64,000 nt of DNA. It comes from Ascidia mentula (Eukaryota; Chordata; Ascidiacea; Phlebobranchia; Ascidiidae). The stretch is taken from assembly GCA_947561715.1 (NCBI GenBank), contig OX387197.1:2795001-2859000 (forward strand). The letters are read 5' to 3'. Below, one piece after another: positions 37,101-50,100 of this stretch. The translations under genes were made by a program, and so were the position numbers. Under the pieces are notes generated by a model. That model saw only the letters and a program-made list of their open reading frames with translations, ran no database searches and had not been told where the DNA came from. How positions within the stretch are numbered: the stretch's first letter is position 1; each line of letters starts with the position of its first letter.

Positions 37101-40100
37101 GCGTTGGTAATTCATATCCTGATTATTAATTGATAATTTTGTATTTCAAATCGTAATTATGTTAACGAACAGTTCCATCCAAACCGTTGAAAGTACGTGC
37201 CTCACAAGTGACATCTAGCGGCATCTTCCTAAAATGGAATTCTCCCCAAAACCCGAACGGAGTTTTAAGAAGTTACGAGATTGAGATGAAACAGGAGGAG
37301 GGAGATTGGATGAAGTTGAACAGTCAACATCCGGGAAACATAACATCGATAAATATCGTGGTGAGTTTACGATAAATATCGTGGTGAATTTTCGATAAAT
37401 ATCGTGGTGAGTTTTCGATAAATATCGTGGTGAGTCTTCGATAAATATCGTGATGGGTTATATGTGTCTGAAAGTAGCAAAAGACTGTATAAGACGCCCC
37501 GGCACGAATACACCATTTAGTAACAACAAATAAATTTAACACTGCATCTGCGTCCACTGAAAGAACCTAATTAGCATTTTGTAACAAAAAATATTTAGCT
37601 TGTAAACATTTGCAAGATATGTGGGTCTTGAAAGACGTCTTCGTGACACGGCAAGCTACCAATGACGTAACTTCATGGTTATTCTCTTTTTATTACCTTA
37701 AAAATGTTTTTGCTAAAACCCACTCGTACAGGAATTATAGGAAATCCCGCTTTCAAATTGATGTTTAAATTGCAGAGCTTGTTGACCTACACTGTCTATC
37801 AGTTTCGCATTCGGGGATATACCATAGAAGCGGGCGACTGGTCTGACGTCACTTCCGTTCGCACAATGAGCGATCGACCCCTCCTCCCCCCACAAAATAT
37901 TGAAGTTGACGTCATCAACTCCCAGTCTGTGGCCGTGCGGTGGGCGCCCCCTCCCCACTCTGATCACGTGGGCAATGTGACGTCATACAAGGTGATTTAC
38001 ACCGATGACCTGCGTCAGACCAGCGAGCATTGGAGAACCAAGGTAGCATATAATGCATAGAGATAGTTTTCTATAAACCTTGAGCAGATATTTGAAGAGA
38101 AAGCCAAAAGCTAATATGCTTATCAAGGAGCACGCAGACGACCAACTGCCTATCTCTGCGCATACCTTGCTGCAACTCATTCTTACTTAGAAGTGATGAA
38201 GAACACAGTGGTGTTTTAAACGTCTTCTCAAACGACTAGCATTTGACTTTTCTGTTCAAACTACTTGACTCCAAATTTTTGCACCTCGAGTTGATGGTTT
38301 CAAGCTTTTTCAAATATTAGGAGGACATTTTACGTTAGTGCAATGAAAAAAAATAATTAATTCCCACCTAATTAAACCCGTTCAAAATGTACTGTGTGTT
38401 TTCACCAGTAGTGTATACTACGCGTACGTCCACGCTCTCAACCACTAACTATATCGGTATCTTCACCCTTTCTTTACTAACGAAAAGTATTTCTGTTTGG
38501 GTGTTGTACTTGTAAAGCTCAAAAAAAAATAAATAAAAGCTTTTTTAATTCCTTCTCCAGATAACAAATGGTGAGAAGTTGTCTGTGTTGATCGAGTCAC
38601 TGAGGGTCGACACGGTTTACGCGTTCAAGATTGCCGCCAAGACTCAAATCTTGGGTCCTTACTCCACACAGATAACAAGGAGAACTGATAAACTTGGTTC
38701 GAGTTGTCTGGTTTTATTTTTTTCCGTGTTTGTTGTTATGTTGCTATGTATGGAAAGAGCCATCAATAAATGTCCCACCCCATATACGTCACCAGTAAAT
38801 TTACCTGCAGTCCTTTATCAGGTTTGCCGCCCCCTCCTGATCAGGCAAAAGTCGTTAACGTGACGTCATTTTCGGCCATTGTGACGTGGAAGGTTAGCAA
38901 GTCTTTCCGTATCACCTACGTCAAGATCCGGTTTCTCAGTTCCGGGGGATCGCCGCTGCCGTCTACTGTTCTGGTGGAAACCGAACGACCCGACTGGGTA
39001 GAAATCACAAATTTTCTTTTTTTATGATTTTAACCCTATTTGTTTATGATTTCTATGTGGCAAACCTGCAGTGTTTGGTTTTTGCAGGAACTGATTGGTC
39101 TCAACCCCTCAACACACTACGAAATTGAACTCATGGCCGGAAATTACGTCGGTTTCAGTTCGCTTAACCCTGTTCTACGTTTCACAACTAAAGCATCAGG
39201 TGAATAATTTGAAATCCATCTTCCCAGGCAGTTGGCAAACCGTCATACCAATATGATCTTTTCTATTTGTATTTAAATATTTTATATGGATCGTTGAAAT
39301 GTCCTAAAAATAAGACAGTTTGGTACGCTAAATCGAACTGAAAACGCCTTTGTTGCGGCATTTTTAAAAATAACACAAAAAAAATGATTGTTGTTCTCTC
39401 CTCAGAAACCCTTGATGCATCCAATACCAACAACGTTGTTCCCACTGGACAAACTTGGGTGTTTAAGATTGTTCTTGCTGTTCTGGGTGGAGTTATTTGT
39501 GTCATCATCATAATGTTTATTGTTATCTATTGCCGGTATTTTCACTTAAACTTATGTATGCTTAATATGGTTACTCCGTAGCTTAATTCACCTGCAAGCT
39601 TCATGTTCTGTTCAACACTTTGAAAAAGTTTTTATTTCCTTAAACTTTCTGTCAATAACCAGATATTTTAAACCTTAATAAACATTTTCATGCAACACAA
39701 ATCAAAATAACGAATCAAAAATATTTTCCACCAGATGTCGCAAGGGCGCACAGCAGGCTTGTCCGAGTCACGTGGAAATGGATTCAGTTTCAACCAACAA
39801 CCGACACTCAACATTCGGTTCTTCGTCACAAGGTGGCGGTATTAACTCGCGTTCCGGAACAATGCTTTCCGTTAATTCGAAACACTCGACAAACTCACGG
39901 GCGCCGTCGACTTACTCCGGACAAGTAAGTTACTCGCATTGGTTTTTCGATGTCAGAAATTTAAGGGTGAATTGACAGAAAGTTTGTTCATTAATTTTAT
40001 TTTCCATGTTCTTTGTAATCTTTATTGGGCGTGCTTTGAAACCATGTTAAAAAAAAGTCACGAAAAAATCCAGAACCTGGGCGGGCGATTGGCAGCATTG

Positions 40101-42816
40101 GTTAAGCAATAACTCTGGCAGAGTCGCAAGAACAAATACTGATTTGACTTTGGTAGATTTCAGTAATTTCGAATACACAGTTTAGCGACTTTATAACACT
40201 AAAAATGGTTTCCATAAAATGAATTCGGAAACCTCGTATTTGTACACTTGGAAACGTTTAAAGATTTCATAAAATATCGTATCGACCATTAGATATTCCC
40301 GGAATCTCTGATTCTCCCGTGGGAAAATATTCTGTTCGAAGATATTCCACTCGGAGTCGGAAATTTCGGCCAGGTTGTAAAAGCTATTGTCCAAAAAGAT
40401 GGGAAGATTATTCAAACTGCTGTGAAGATGCTTAAAGGTATATTATATAAATACTTACATATTCCTCTCAATTAACTTGACATTGTTTGATGACTAATCA
40501 AACTTACGAGAGAAATTAGCATTCTTGCAGATAATACTACATGATAAGATGAACTTATGGGGCGTTTTGACCAAGGGTGATGATCTTTGGAATCGCAAAT
40601 ATCTAATTGCATAAGATATTATTATTTAAATATAACAATATTCCTTAGAAAGCCATTTGCTGCAATGAAATAAACATGGTAAGTGAATAAGCAGTCGCAG
40701 AAACGATGTAAAACGTGTATAACCGTTTGTTTGATTGATGTTTGAATCAACTTACAGATATTTTTAAGATTATTTTAATATCTATGATAAATTGTCAACA
40801 ATTTCTGGCCAGTAGTAAGACAAAAAGTTCACAAGATCCATTATCACCTTGCAGACGGCAGCACCCTTGATGACAAACGTGACTTTCTCGCCGAACTTGA
40901 CACGATGGTCCGCATCGGGCATCACAAAAACGTTGTGTCGTTAGTGGGCGCTTGCGAACACGACAACGCGATGTATCTTTGTACCGAGTTCGCTCCCAAC
41001 GGTAACCTCCTCCAGTTTCTGCGCAAGAGCCGTAAAGCGGATGACTTGGATGGTAGTTATACGACTCTGTCTCAAACTCAGCTGCTCCAATTCGCTTTTG
41101 ACGTTTCCCAGGGGATGTCGTACTTAAGTGAAAAACAGGTTTGAATTAAAGATTTATTCTAGAAAGTCCTCAGACTTGTCCATGCGAATCGACCCCGCGT
41201 GTTTAGGAGAATACCAAGTTTGTCCAATACCCCAAATCAAACCAAAACCAGCACTTGAACATGATGCATTAGTTCCATGGCACGCCAGCAAAGGGCTTTC
41301 TAAGAAATTATACAATTTATATTTTGTTATGTATTCAAAACAAACTAACTTTTTCTAAAAGTTAAACACCAACCTAGTTGTTTATAATAAAAATATTCAT
41401 TACAATGCAATGTTCAACTGTTGCAATCAAAGCATCACCTGTGGCTTGCAAGGTAATTCAACCATTTCAATTCGTTCCCAGTTAATTCACCGTGATTTGG
41501 CGGCACGCAACATCCTCCTTGGAGATCACCTCATCTGCAAAGTCGCCGACTTCGGTTTGTCACGTGGTGAGGGAGTCTACGTGAAGAAAACAGTTTCGCG
41601 CTTACCCATACGCTGGATGGCGATAGAGAGCCTCAACTACAACGTTTATACTTCGAAAAGCGACGTGTAAGTCGAAATTCGTGGATTCCGCTGGTTTGGT
41701 TTGTGATTTGTGAATTTGCTGTGAAAAGCACGTTTGTAGTGAGCTGTACGGTGACAAAAAGCTAGCTTATGTATAGATGTTCGGTTCAAATTTGCAAAGC
41801 ACTTTTATTGTAACTAAACTTGCCTACGCCTCCGGAATTTAATCAACAATAATTTATTTTTGTTGCCAAGTTGGTCCTTCGGCGTCTTGCTGTGGGAGAT
41901 AGTCAGCCTTGGGGGAACCCCCTACTGTGGGATGTCGTGTGCGGAGTTATACGAAAAGTTGCCGACGGGTTTTCGAATGGACAAACCGATCAACTGTGAC
42001 GACGAAGTGTACGTTCATTCACTGGGGTTTCAATCAGTGATTATATTTGATGCAAAAGTTATCTGAACATCTTTTGGATCCGAGAAAGTATAAAAACCTA
42101 TAATCAAAGATTAACAACTGAATAAGAAAACGCCCCGTATTTGTTTGGTGGCTTTGTAACAATACAGCAGACTCATCCGAAAAACATTACTAACAATAGT
42201 TTCAACTTGCTCCCCACACCTGTGCCACATTCGTGGCTTGTGGTAGCTTCACTGAAACTAAGGCCGGAAGTAACCGCACTCTGATATTTGTGATGTGTTA
42301 CTTAATGTATATTTGTTTGCAGTTATGCTCTGATGTATCAATGCTGGAAAGATCGTCCTTACGACCGACCCACATTCTCACAGCTCTGTATCGCCCTCGA
42401 GCGGATGTGTGACGCCCGGTCGAGCAGGGTTAGTTGGCGACAATTTATCATTGATGCTTTGCAAACTATGTCACTCGGCGGTTGATTGGTAGCATTGGTT
42501 AAGCTGATAAAAACCAGATCGGTATTTGTGGACAAGATATCCTGGGTTCAAATCCCGGTGTGCTAAAAAAAATAAAATATTATGTCAGTAAATCATAAAT
42601 AGTCCACGGTGAATTTTGCATTAACATTGCACCACAAGGTTTTTCACACTACTAGGAACGCAGTAATAATTTGGAAACCTTGATCTAGTTACATTAGAGC
42701 TATGTTTGTGTTGTTTGTGAACAACCAAAGTATTTTTCTTTCAGAATTATGTGAACACAGCTATATTTGAAGACTTTAAGTTTGCCAACATTGACGTTAA
42801 CGAAGAAGAAGGCTGA
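34152..42816 (+). CDS. TIE: Tie/Tek-family receptor tyrosine kinase
   Basis: Exons joined in phase: 34940-35099 (5' limit uncertain), 35332-35477, 35678-35812, 36082-36252, 36565-36674, 36805-36991, 37173-37360, 37776-38042, 38561-38696, 38822-38997, 39088-39199, 39406-39535, 39735-39924, 40293-40437, 40855-41138, 41482-41666, 41871-42008, 42323-42428, 42745-42816. A first exon at 34152-34244 and segments near 34515-34582 and 34630-34705 are less certain. The outside part has about six fibronectin III-like domains, then a membrane helix (about 39448-39530), a Ser/Asn-rich juxtamembrane segment and a tyrosine kinase with [39 protein letters not shown] and [10 protein letters not shown]. The tail [10 protein letters not shown] resembles the vertebrate Tie C-terminus. 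Vertebrate Tie receptors also have Ig and EGF domains and three fibronectin domains; no Ig or EGF exon or clear signal peptide was found. The donor after 38696 (GTTCGA) is weak. Confidence 0.85.
37347..37459 (+). repeat. 23-bp minisatellite that repeats a 5' splice site
   Basis: About five tandem copies of a 23-bp unit (CGATAAATATCGTGGTGAGT plus three bases) start inside the last codons of the exon ending at 37360. Four copies carry a usable donor: GTGAGT at 37361, GTGAAT at 37384, GTGAGT at 37407 and 37430. The fifth has lost it. Since 23 is not a multiple of three, each alternative donor changes the frame. Confidence 0.85.
40078..40140 (+). repeat. Partial tRNA-like SINE
   Basis: GGGCGGGCGATTGGCAGCAT followed by TGGTTAAGC matches the 5' part of the element at 42475 (CGGCGGTTGATTGGTAGCAT, TGGTTAAGC). 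Only the A-box half is preserved here. It lies in the intron before the first kinase-domain exon of the Tie gene. Confidence 0.5.
42475..42570 (+). repeat. tRNA-derived SINE
   Basis: The segment has an A-box-like TAGCATTGGTTAAGC, a near-consensus B box GGTTCAAATCC at about 42545, a GTGCT 3' stem-like end, and an A-rich tail (AAAAAAAATAAAA). This is the organisation of a tRNA-derived SINE. It is not a functional tRNA gene, because the anticodon arm is not well formed. It lies in the last intron of the Tie gene. Confidence 0.6.
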
Positions 42817-43251
42817 CCGTTTCAAATGACAAATTCGACGATAAAAAAAGATAACTTACTAAAGTGAAGAGTATAAAGAAGTGCAACTACGGAGTTATAG
42901 AACTGACACTGATACGACGTATTGCAGAAAGCAAAGAGTTATGTTATTATAATTCTCATGAATCGGTTTTGACCTTGTGTTCAGGCCTTGCGTAATACCA
43001 AACGCTGATAAAAATAGATGAGCTTCCTAGAAATTGATTTCGTAACGTCTCTGTTGCGTAACATTTGACATGATGATATTTTTGCAAACAAACAATTGTA
43101 AATTTAGGATGAAACTGATCCACCATTCGACTAGATCATCAGGATTTGCCCTCGGTTGTTTTATTTCTCACATTATTGTAAATAAAACACTTGGGCCACT
43201 GCCCTGTGGTTTAATTTGTGATACGATTTCTATCCTAAATGACTCATCGTA

Positions 43252-43257
43252 AATAAA
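43252..43257 (+). terminator. Poly(A) signal of the Tie gene
   Basis: AATAAA about 435 bp after the stop codon is the first canonical hexamer on this strand. Confidence 0.5.
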
Positions 43258-43388
43258 CATATTGCTGAGTCAAAAGAAGCTTCTGGCTGTTGTGTTTGTT
43301 AAAGAAAGAAGATTAAAAAAAGGAACCAACCAGGATTTACTAACCGACATTCATACTGTTGTATCTGGTTAGCATAAAAGTCATAGCG

Positions 43389-43483
43389 GTAAGGCTAGCA
43401 TACCAGAGGTTATTATTACCTTGGACTTTGTTAACTAACGCAATTTGGTTCGGTTTTATATTATTGTTATTTGTATTATAGAC
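43389..43483. repeat. Dispersed repeat, copy 2
   Basis: Same family and orientation as 1-104 (shared GTAAGGCTAGCATACCAG, GGTTATTATTAC, ACGCAATTTGG and TTGTATTATAGA). Similarity ends around 43483 as at position 104, suggesting a defined element end. Confidence 0.75.
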
Positions 43484-43860
43484 AATATAGTGAAGGATTG
43501 AAAAGAAATAAGAGTTTGTGTGGCAGTTTTAGGTCGATCACCGTGATTAGGTTGTGGATACCTTGATTTTTACAGTCACAAGCAACAAAACAAATATACA
43601 CCTTTGTTTGAAAGAATGTACAGTCTCATTTAGTTTAAAAACATGTAAGGTAGCGACAAAACCGAATAGGTTCAGAAAAAGAAGTAATGACTTTACCGAT
43701 CATGAATTACCTGATCGAAGACAAGATGGGTACAGATATTCAGGGCAGGTCATCAACATAGGAAACCAATTTATGATTCAGTTTATGGGCAAATTAACAA
43801 GAAAAAGGAAAAGTACTACGTTTTGGCTACATTGGTTTGTTAACACATAGAATTACGGGT

Positions 43861-43960
43861 GCCTCTAAAATACCATTGTAGGCACTGTAGGCATCGACTC
43901 ATTGTATACGATGCTTAGACTCCATGCCTACGATGCCTACAATGGGTTTTTAGAGGGACC
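43861..43960. mobile_element. Small inverted-repeat element
   Basis: The outer arms pair CTCTAAAATACCATTGTAGGCA with GCCTACAATGGGTTTTTAGAG, and inner parts pair TGTAGGCATCG with CGATGCCTACA-like sequence. About 100 bp, non-coding, consistent with a tiny foldback MITE. Confidence 0.65.
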
Positions 43961-44171
43961 GTAGAATTACAATACCTGCTCGAGAAAGCAAATTTCCTGA
44001 AACATAAAAAGGTTAATGGAAACTTGAACTCCACTGAACTTTTAAACTTTGATGCACCATCCTTTAAAACTTTACTTCTTACATAGTAGGTTCAATAAAA
44101 TAAGCTGGTGTTGTTGATTAAAGTTTGTTTGTGCTGTTGAAGTTTTTTTGTGTCTTGCTTCCTGAAAAACA

Positions 44172-47100
44172 ATGTACAGTTTTGAAGGAAACTTCCGAAG
44201 TCTTCCCCAAGTGTCGCTCGGAGGAAGAAGCAAAGAAGTAAGTTGATATCCAGATTGGAAAAAATGTCGTGGTGGAGGATTCATCCACCACATACTTTTG
44301 CGAAAATTTACTGATAATCCGCGCAATATTAATGAGCTAATGCATTAACATACGAAAAAATGTTGTGATCGTTCGCGCAATTAACGATCGCCAGAACAAA
44401 ATCCTCTGCACAAAAAACATACTTTCCAATCTGGGTTGATATTGCTACCCAGCTATGTGTGACCTAAGCTCAATGTCCAAAATGAAAGTTTGCCGTCTAC
44501 TCTCATTCTCACACATGTGCAACTATCTCCTGACATAGTAACTGAGTATCTCCTGACATATTTATGTTTACCCTTTAGTGTTTTGTTGTTATTTTAATCT
44601 GTTTGTTGTTGATAGGAAAAATACAATAAAGCATCGTTGCTGCGCAAAGCACACGAGGAGCGCCTGAAAAGAGAAGTAAATACTGTTCTATGTACTTCCA
44701 TGTTTTATGTAAATTGTCGGATAAATATGTTTCTTGTAAAAAATGTTTACCCTGTGTTTGTCTCCAATACTGTTTTACATGAATTATGAAATAAACATGT
44801 TTTTACATGAATTATGAAAAAAACATGTTTCTTGTAAAAATATTTGCTTTATGTTTGTCTCCTGGAAAATCTTTTCAAAATAATGTAGCTTAGAGAAAAT
44901 TTTTGGTAATTTACTTTCTGTTTTTCAATTGCGTTTTATGTCCATTCACTGTAAAAAAAACATGCGTATACATTAATATGTCAATATATCTATGCCATAT
45001 GCAATTAATATGTTTTGCCACAGAATGCAAGGAAGGAATTAAAGAGTTCAATAATTCTGCAGTCCACCGTCAGATCATTCCTCGTTCGAAGGAAAATCAA
45101 ACAAACTTTCCGAGAGATGTTTGACGAAGATAAAAATACAAACCTCGATCCCATACTTCTCAAGCATGTTGTCAGACAACTTTGTTTCTTTTATGATGGA
45201 ACTTGTGATACAGAAAGATTGGTAAATAAATTGACCTAAGTAAATGTTGTTGTAATCTGTTTATTGTTTTTTTCTGTGAATCCTAGTTAGTTGTAATGAA
45301 TGTGGTTACAAAGTCATTTGTTCATTTCAAGTACTAAAGAGTAAATAATTGACTTGAAATAAACAACAAGTAAAGGGGGAATTAGAAATATAAAAGTTAT
45401 TTCATTTGTTGTTTAATTCAGTTGTGAATTTTTCTGTATTTAATGTAGGTTTGGTTGTGTCGTGTCCTTCTCAAAACTTCGACTTCTGATTTGTTGCAAA
45501 TTTGTTCCCCACATATGATGTCACAAGTCATTGTTCTCTGCTGCAGGTGAGACATTTCTTATTATAAATATCTTGCTGATTTGATTCTAATGCAAATTTT
45601 ATTACGTGGCATTGTATTGGTAATCTTGCATATCACATTATGAGATCACAGTACAATCATTTCTTACTTTCGTATAACAAAGTTTTTCTTCCTGCGAGGT
45701 TTGAACTCACAATCTTCCACAGATCCAGTGGTTTTGAGTTTAAAACACAACTGGGTCTTACAGTTTATCGTGCACAAGTGGCCAAGATTTGGCTCAGCCA
45801 AGATCCTGCATTTGACCTCATAAATTTATTGATAACAGAAAAAATACTATCTTATTTCATTTCTATCTTCATCACACGCTTGGTTTAAAATATTCACAAA
45901 AAATACTTTACGTTTTGGTCATTTAGCATTGAAATGCATCATTCCATGTCATTTTTATATTCATGCAGATGCTTGTTGTCTGATACACCGACGTCTGCTG
46001 CCATCCCACTCCGCATGCTGGAAACTCAAATGCAAAAGTTCTTGTCGGCAGAAAATGATGAAAGTTTGAGATTAAAAAAGTCTTCGTACATGTGGCAAAG
46101 AGTAATCAAACACGGTGAGTTAAAAAACAAAAATCGCATGTTTTCTTAATACGAACATCTTTGTGAAGGTCACCTTCGTTGGTGTAAAATGTTAAACCAG
46201 TTGTTGCTCTTGCTGAAATTGCTTGTTAATATGGGATTTATGTTGACATTAACGCTGAATCCAAAAAAATAATTTAAAATTTCAAAAGTGTTCTCCTTAT
46301 TTGCAGACTTTTTTGCAAGCATACTCAAAGTGTTTGAAAAGAAAGTGCCTCGTGACATTGAAGCTCCATCTAGTGGTAGTTCTCGTAACCCACAACTGCA
46401 GCTGGCAGAGAGTTTGCTGGATATTATTAAACAACCCTTGGCGTTTACAAAGTGTTTGAAGGAATATCATCAGAACGAGGCATCACACAAAACATCCGAC
46501 ACTGAAAAAATCCTACACTCACAGACTGTTGACCAGATTTTGAGTCGATTCTGTTCTGACATTTTGTGCCGCAACATGACTCATCAAATTTACCACTACA
46601 TCTTGCCCATGCTGAGTCGCTCCACCGATTTGCCTAAAAATTATTTAATTTCTTTTGTTGAAAATCACATTGTTTCGGAAGAGGGTTTACAAATAAAAAG
46701 AAACCTCCATCTCTTTGCATCAGTGGTTGCGCTGATGAAACATTCCTTTGGTAAGTTATTTTTGTATTTTATCTTCCTTGTTGTTATTTTTCTTTTTTCT
46801 ATTTGCAAATGGTAATTTTCAACATTTATCAGACTTAGAAACACAACTCACAGGTTTTCTCATAATTTTGAGTATAAAGAGACTGGCCCATATTGCTATT
46901 TTCACTGTCATGTTCAAACTGACGATGGCATAAGTTTTTGCCGAAACGTCTTCTTTTAAACATGACAGTGTTAATAGCAATGTGGGCCAGTCTCTTTATA
47001 CTCAGAGTTATCAGACTTTCTTTAAAAATGCATGTGTTGCAATAGAGAAGCATAGAAGAGTAAAATGTGTTCTGTCACTGCTTTTAGACACAATAAGTAA

Positions 47101-50100
47101 CAAGAAGTCATTTCTGGCGATTGTTCAATGGCTCATTCCATCCGTTCCTCGATATGTAATCCCTGGCGCAACAGAAAGTGATGATTCTTCGGATGAGGAC
47201 GAATGTGTCGAGATGATGGATGTGTCAACATGTGATTGGGTAAGATGTTGCCATGGTTTCAGAAGTAAACAGAGTTTTAGTTGTTTACTGATAATTGATT
47301 TTAGTTGACCTATGAGTTATACTTTAAATATATATATAAATAACTTTTGTGAGTGTAATTATCAGGTATATTTACTTTCGGTTGTGGCATGGCTGTTCTT
47401 TATTCATGGGTATTAATAATTTGTGATATATGTTAATAACTTGTTCAATTTCCTTTATTTTGATTTTTTAAATTCTTTTCTTTTTAGGATATCCCATTAT
47501 CGCAGCTCGGAAAAGATTGCATCGAGTTTCTCACCTCCTCAAGTTTCGCCGACTATTTTATGAAACACGACTTGCACCAAACTCAAGCAATATCAACTTT
47601 TTGTGAAATTTCTTATCACCTTCTTTCCAAGATGAGGATTTCCGTTCATACAAATAGGTTTGAATACCAACTTTGTAACCATTTTGTCCATGTGAACTCA
47701 TGAAATTATGTCACTCTTTGTTAAAATTGTTATGTTAATAGCATATACTTATAGTGTGTGTTACTTTTACCAGAAAATGTGTGTTGCTATTCACAGAGCC
47801 AGGGATAATTAAAACGTATCAACCATTATTTCAATAAATTTTAACATCATTTCTGTTGTAGATTTCTTTACACACTTGCTTTTTCCCCGGTATTCTTGAA
47901 GAACTTATGGAAGTCGATCGTTAGTTCGAGAGCCCAGACAAGAAACAGCATGATGAGGTGTGTTGCTAGACGGCCCATATTCCTATTAACATTGTCATGT
48001 TTAAAAACGTTTCGGCAAAAAGTTATGCCTTCATCAGTTTAAATGACGCGGTCTGTGTACAAGTAATGTTTCATACAATGGTATGACTGACAAGAATTAA
48101 AATGGCTGATCCGGCTAGGCTACAATACTTGGGCTGTGAAGCCTTTGAAACTAATGATTTAAATGACAATATATGAGTATATACTTTTAATAAATACTAA
48201 CCTAATTTTTAGTTTATCAAGTATTCGAGCTTTGCTTGATGGCTGTCACATGACCGAGGCATCCATGCATGACCTCGTCATCCGACTGGCCACATTTGCT
48301 TCGTTATTTTCACACAATCTACTGTCTCTGCATGATGTTGATTTCTATGCTGGTGAGTTGCATCACAATTCTACAGAATATTGCATTCAAATTATGCAGT
48401 ACTGAGAAATAGCTTAAAAAATTAGCTTTACTCCTTACACAACTTGTGTGTTGAGCATGCTCTGGTATTTATTGATCCTGCTGGTAAAAATTTAATAGAC
48501 TTTTGCAGTTAAATCTGGGTCATACTTTTAAGTTATTGTAACTTATCTCATTATTTAATGTTATTATAACACCACTGTGTGTAGTTTTGACACATGTTAT
48601 ATTTCAGGATCCTCGAGCAGCCACAGTCTGTTCAGCATCGATGAAATTGTCATAATTTCTTCTACACTTCGTGATGTTTGTTTGTGTTTTGTGAAGATTA
48701 TTTTGCCCGAGACGAGAACTCATAATGTTGACTATGACGTCAGGTATATACTAAAGTGTTTTTTAGAAGCAAGAATGCCCAAGTGTTTCTTGTGTACAAT
48801 CGCCTTATCAAGCGTAAAACCAAAAATTTAAGAAAAACTTAAAAAACGCGGTGACCAGTTTTACATCTTGTTAATCCATTGTGGAAATCCTTCCCATTCC
48901 ATTACGAATGCAGTGACCCCTTCAATTATAACACAAGCATAGAAATATACGTCTCCTAACAACACATTGCATGAAGTGTTTGTTGGTAACAACGCAGATT
49001 CCAACTTAAATATTTATTCCACATACTCTGTACAACATTATTGGAAGATAGGTCATCAGGAACATACTCTTTACATATGGATTATCGATCAGTTGTTTGT
49101 GTTTTGAAGGGAGGTGTATCACTGTCTGTCCACGGGCAAGTTAATTCGATTTGCTGCAACTCCCGTGACCAGCAATCGACCACTCGACATTCCCACAGCT
49201 GCACTTTGTTTCAAGGTGAGAAAGTGGAGATTGTTTTTCGCTGTGGTTAATATTTGGCCGGTTACTATTTAATATTTTTTCAGTTTCTGAAAATTTGACT
49301 AAAAACAGGAAATAATCGTTGATTTTATGCTGAAAAAACATGAAAAATAAAAAAAAATATTTTACGCTTGAATAACATTGAAAAACACATCGCATAAAAC
49401 ATTGGCAACAATATTCGCTTAAACAGTTTTACCAGCTTTAGCTAAAGTTTCGAGTTTGTTAAAATCTTTACAAATTGTCAGGTTTGTTCCCGGCTTCTCA
49501 ACCAACTCCATACCCGCCACACGAGGCGCTCTTTCGCTAAGGACGATATTTGGTTGTCGAGCGCGATCACGATCGGCGACGATCGATCAAAATATCTCTC
49601 GAACAACTGGAGAAGGCGACGTCTCCGTAACGACAACATAGCGGCCCACATGGCTGGTGAGAAGTCTAATAAAATTTCCCTTTGCTGTGATTTGTTGCTG
49701 GCAAAAATGTCTTTGTGTATTTCATGCAAAGGGGTTATTTTGGCCAATCTCGCTTGTTAAATTAGTTTTTTCGGTCGCTATTAACCCGAACTCTGTCCCA
49801 CAAGACACAATACTCAAATATATTTCAAATATTTATAGCCGTTTAAAAATATTTCAAAACCAATAATTATATTTCCTTAAGAGTTGTCCAGCAGTTTATA
49901 TTACAAGCTTCTTTTATCTTTGTGTTAACAAAAGAATATTGGCAGTAAATTATTACAGCTCTCCTCCACTTTGTACGTTTCTAACATTACCACTCGAAGG
50001 TTTGTGTCAAGATTAAAACAAAGCCACATTACTCAGAAGTGTTTCTTGCATATCAATAAAGTGTGGCCCGACCCCTCTTAAGCTACTTATATTTAACATT

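Larger units (their letters stand above)
42817..44171. other. Tie 3' UTR and intergenic region
   Basis: Contains the Tie polyadenylation signal, the second dispersed-repeat copy and an inverted-repeat element (listed separately). An open stretch at about 43554-43850 has no splice context or family resemblance and is not called a gene. The last 200 bp should hold the UBE3C promoter; no core element was recognised. Confidence 0.45.

Noticed and set aside
42475..42560. Functional tRNA gene
   Set aside because: A and B boxes are tRNA-like but no proper anticodon arm can be drawn and an A-rich tail follows; a SINE is the better explanation.
43554..43850. 98-codon open frame between Tie and UBE3C
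   Set aside because: No splice sites, promoter or family resemblance; composition fits chance in AT-rich DNA or an old repeat.
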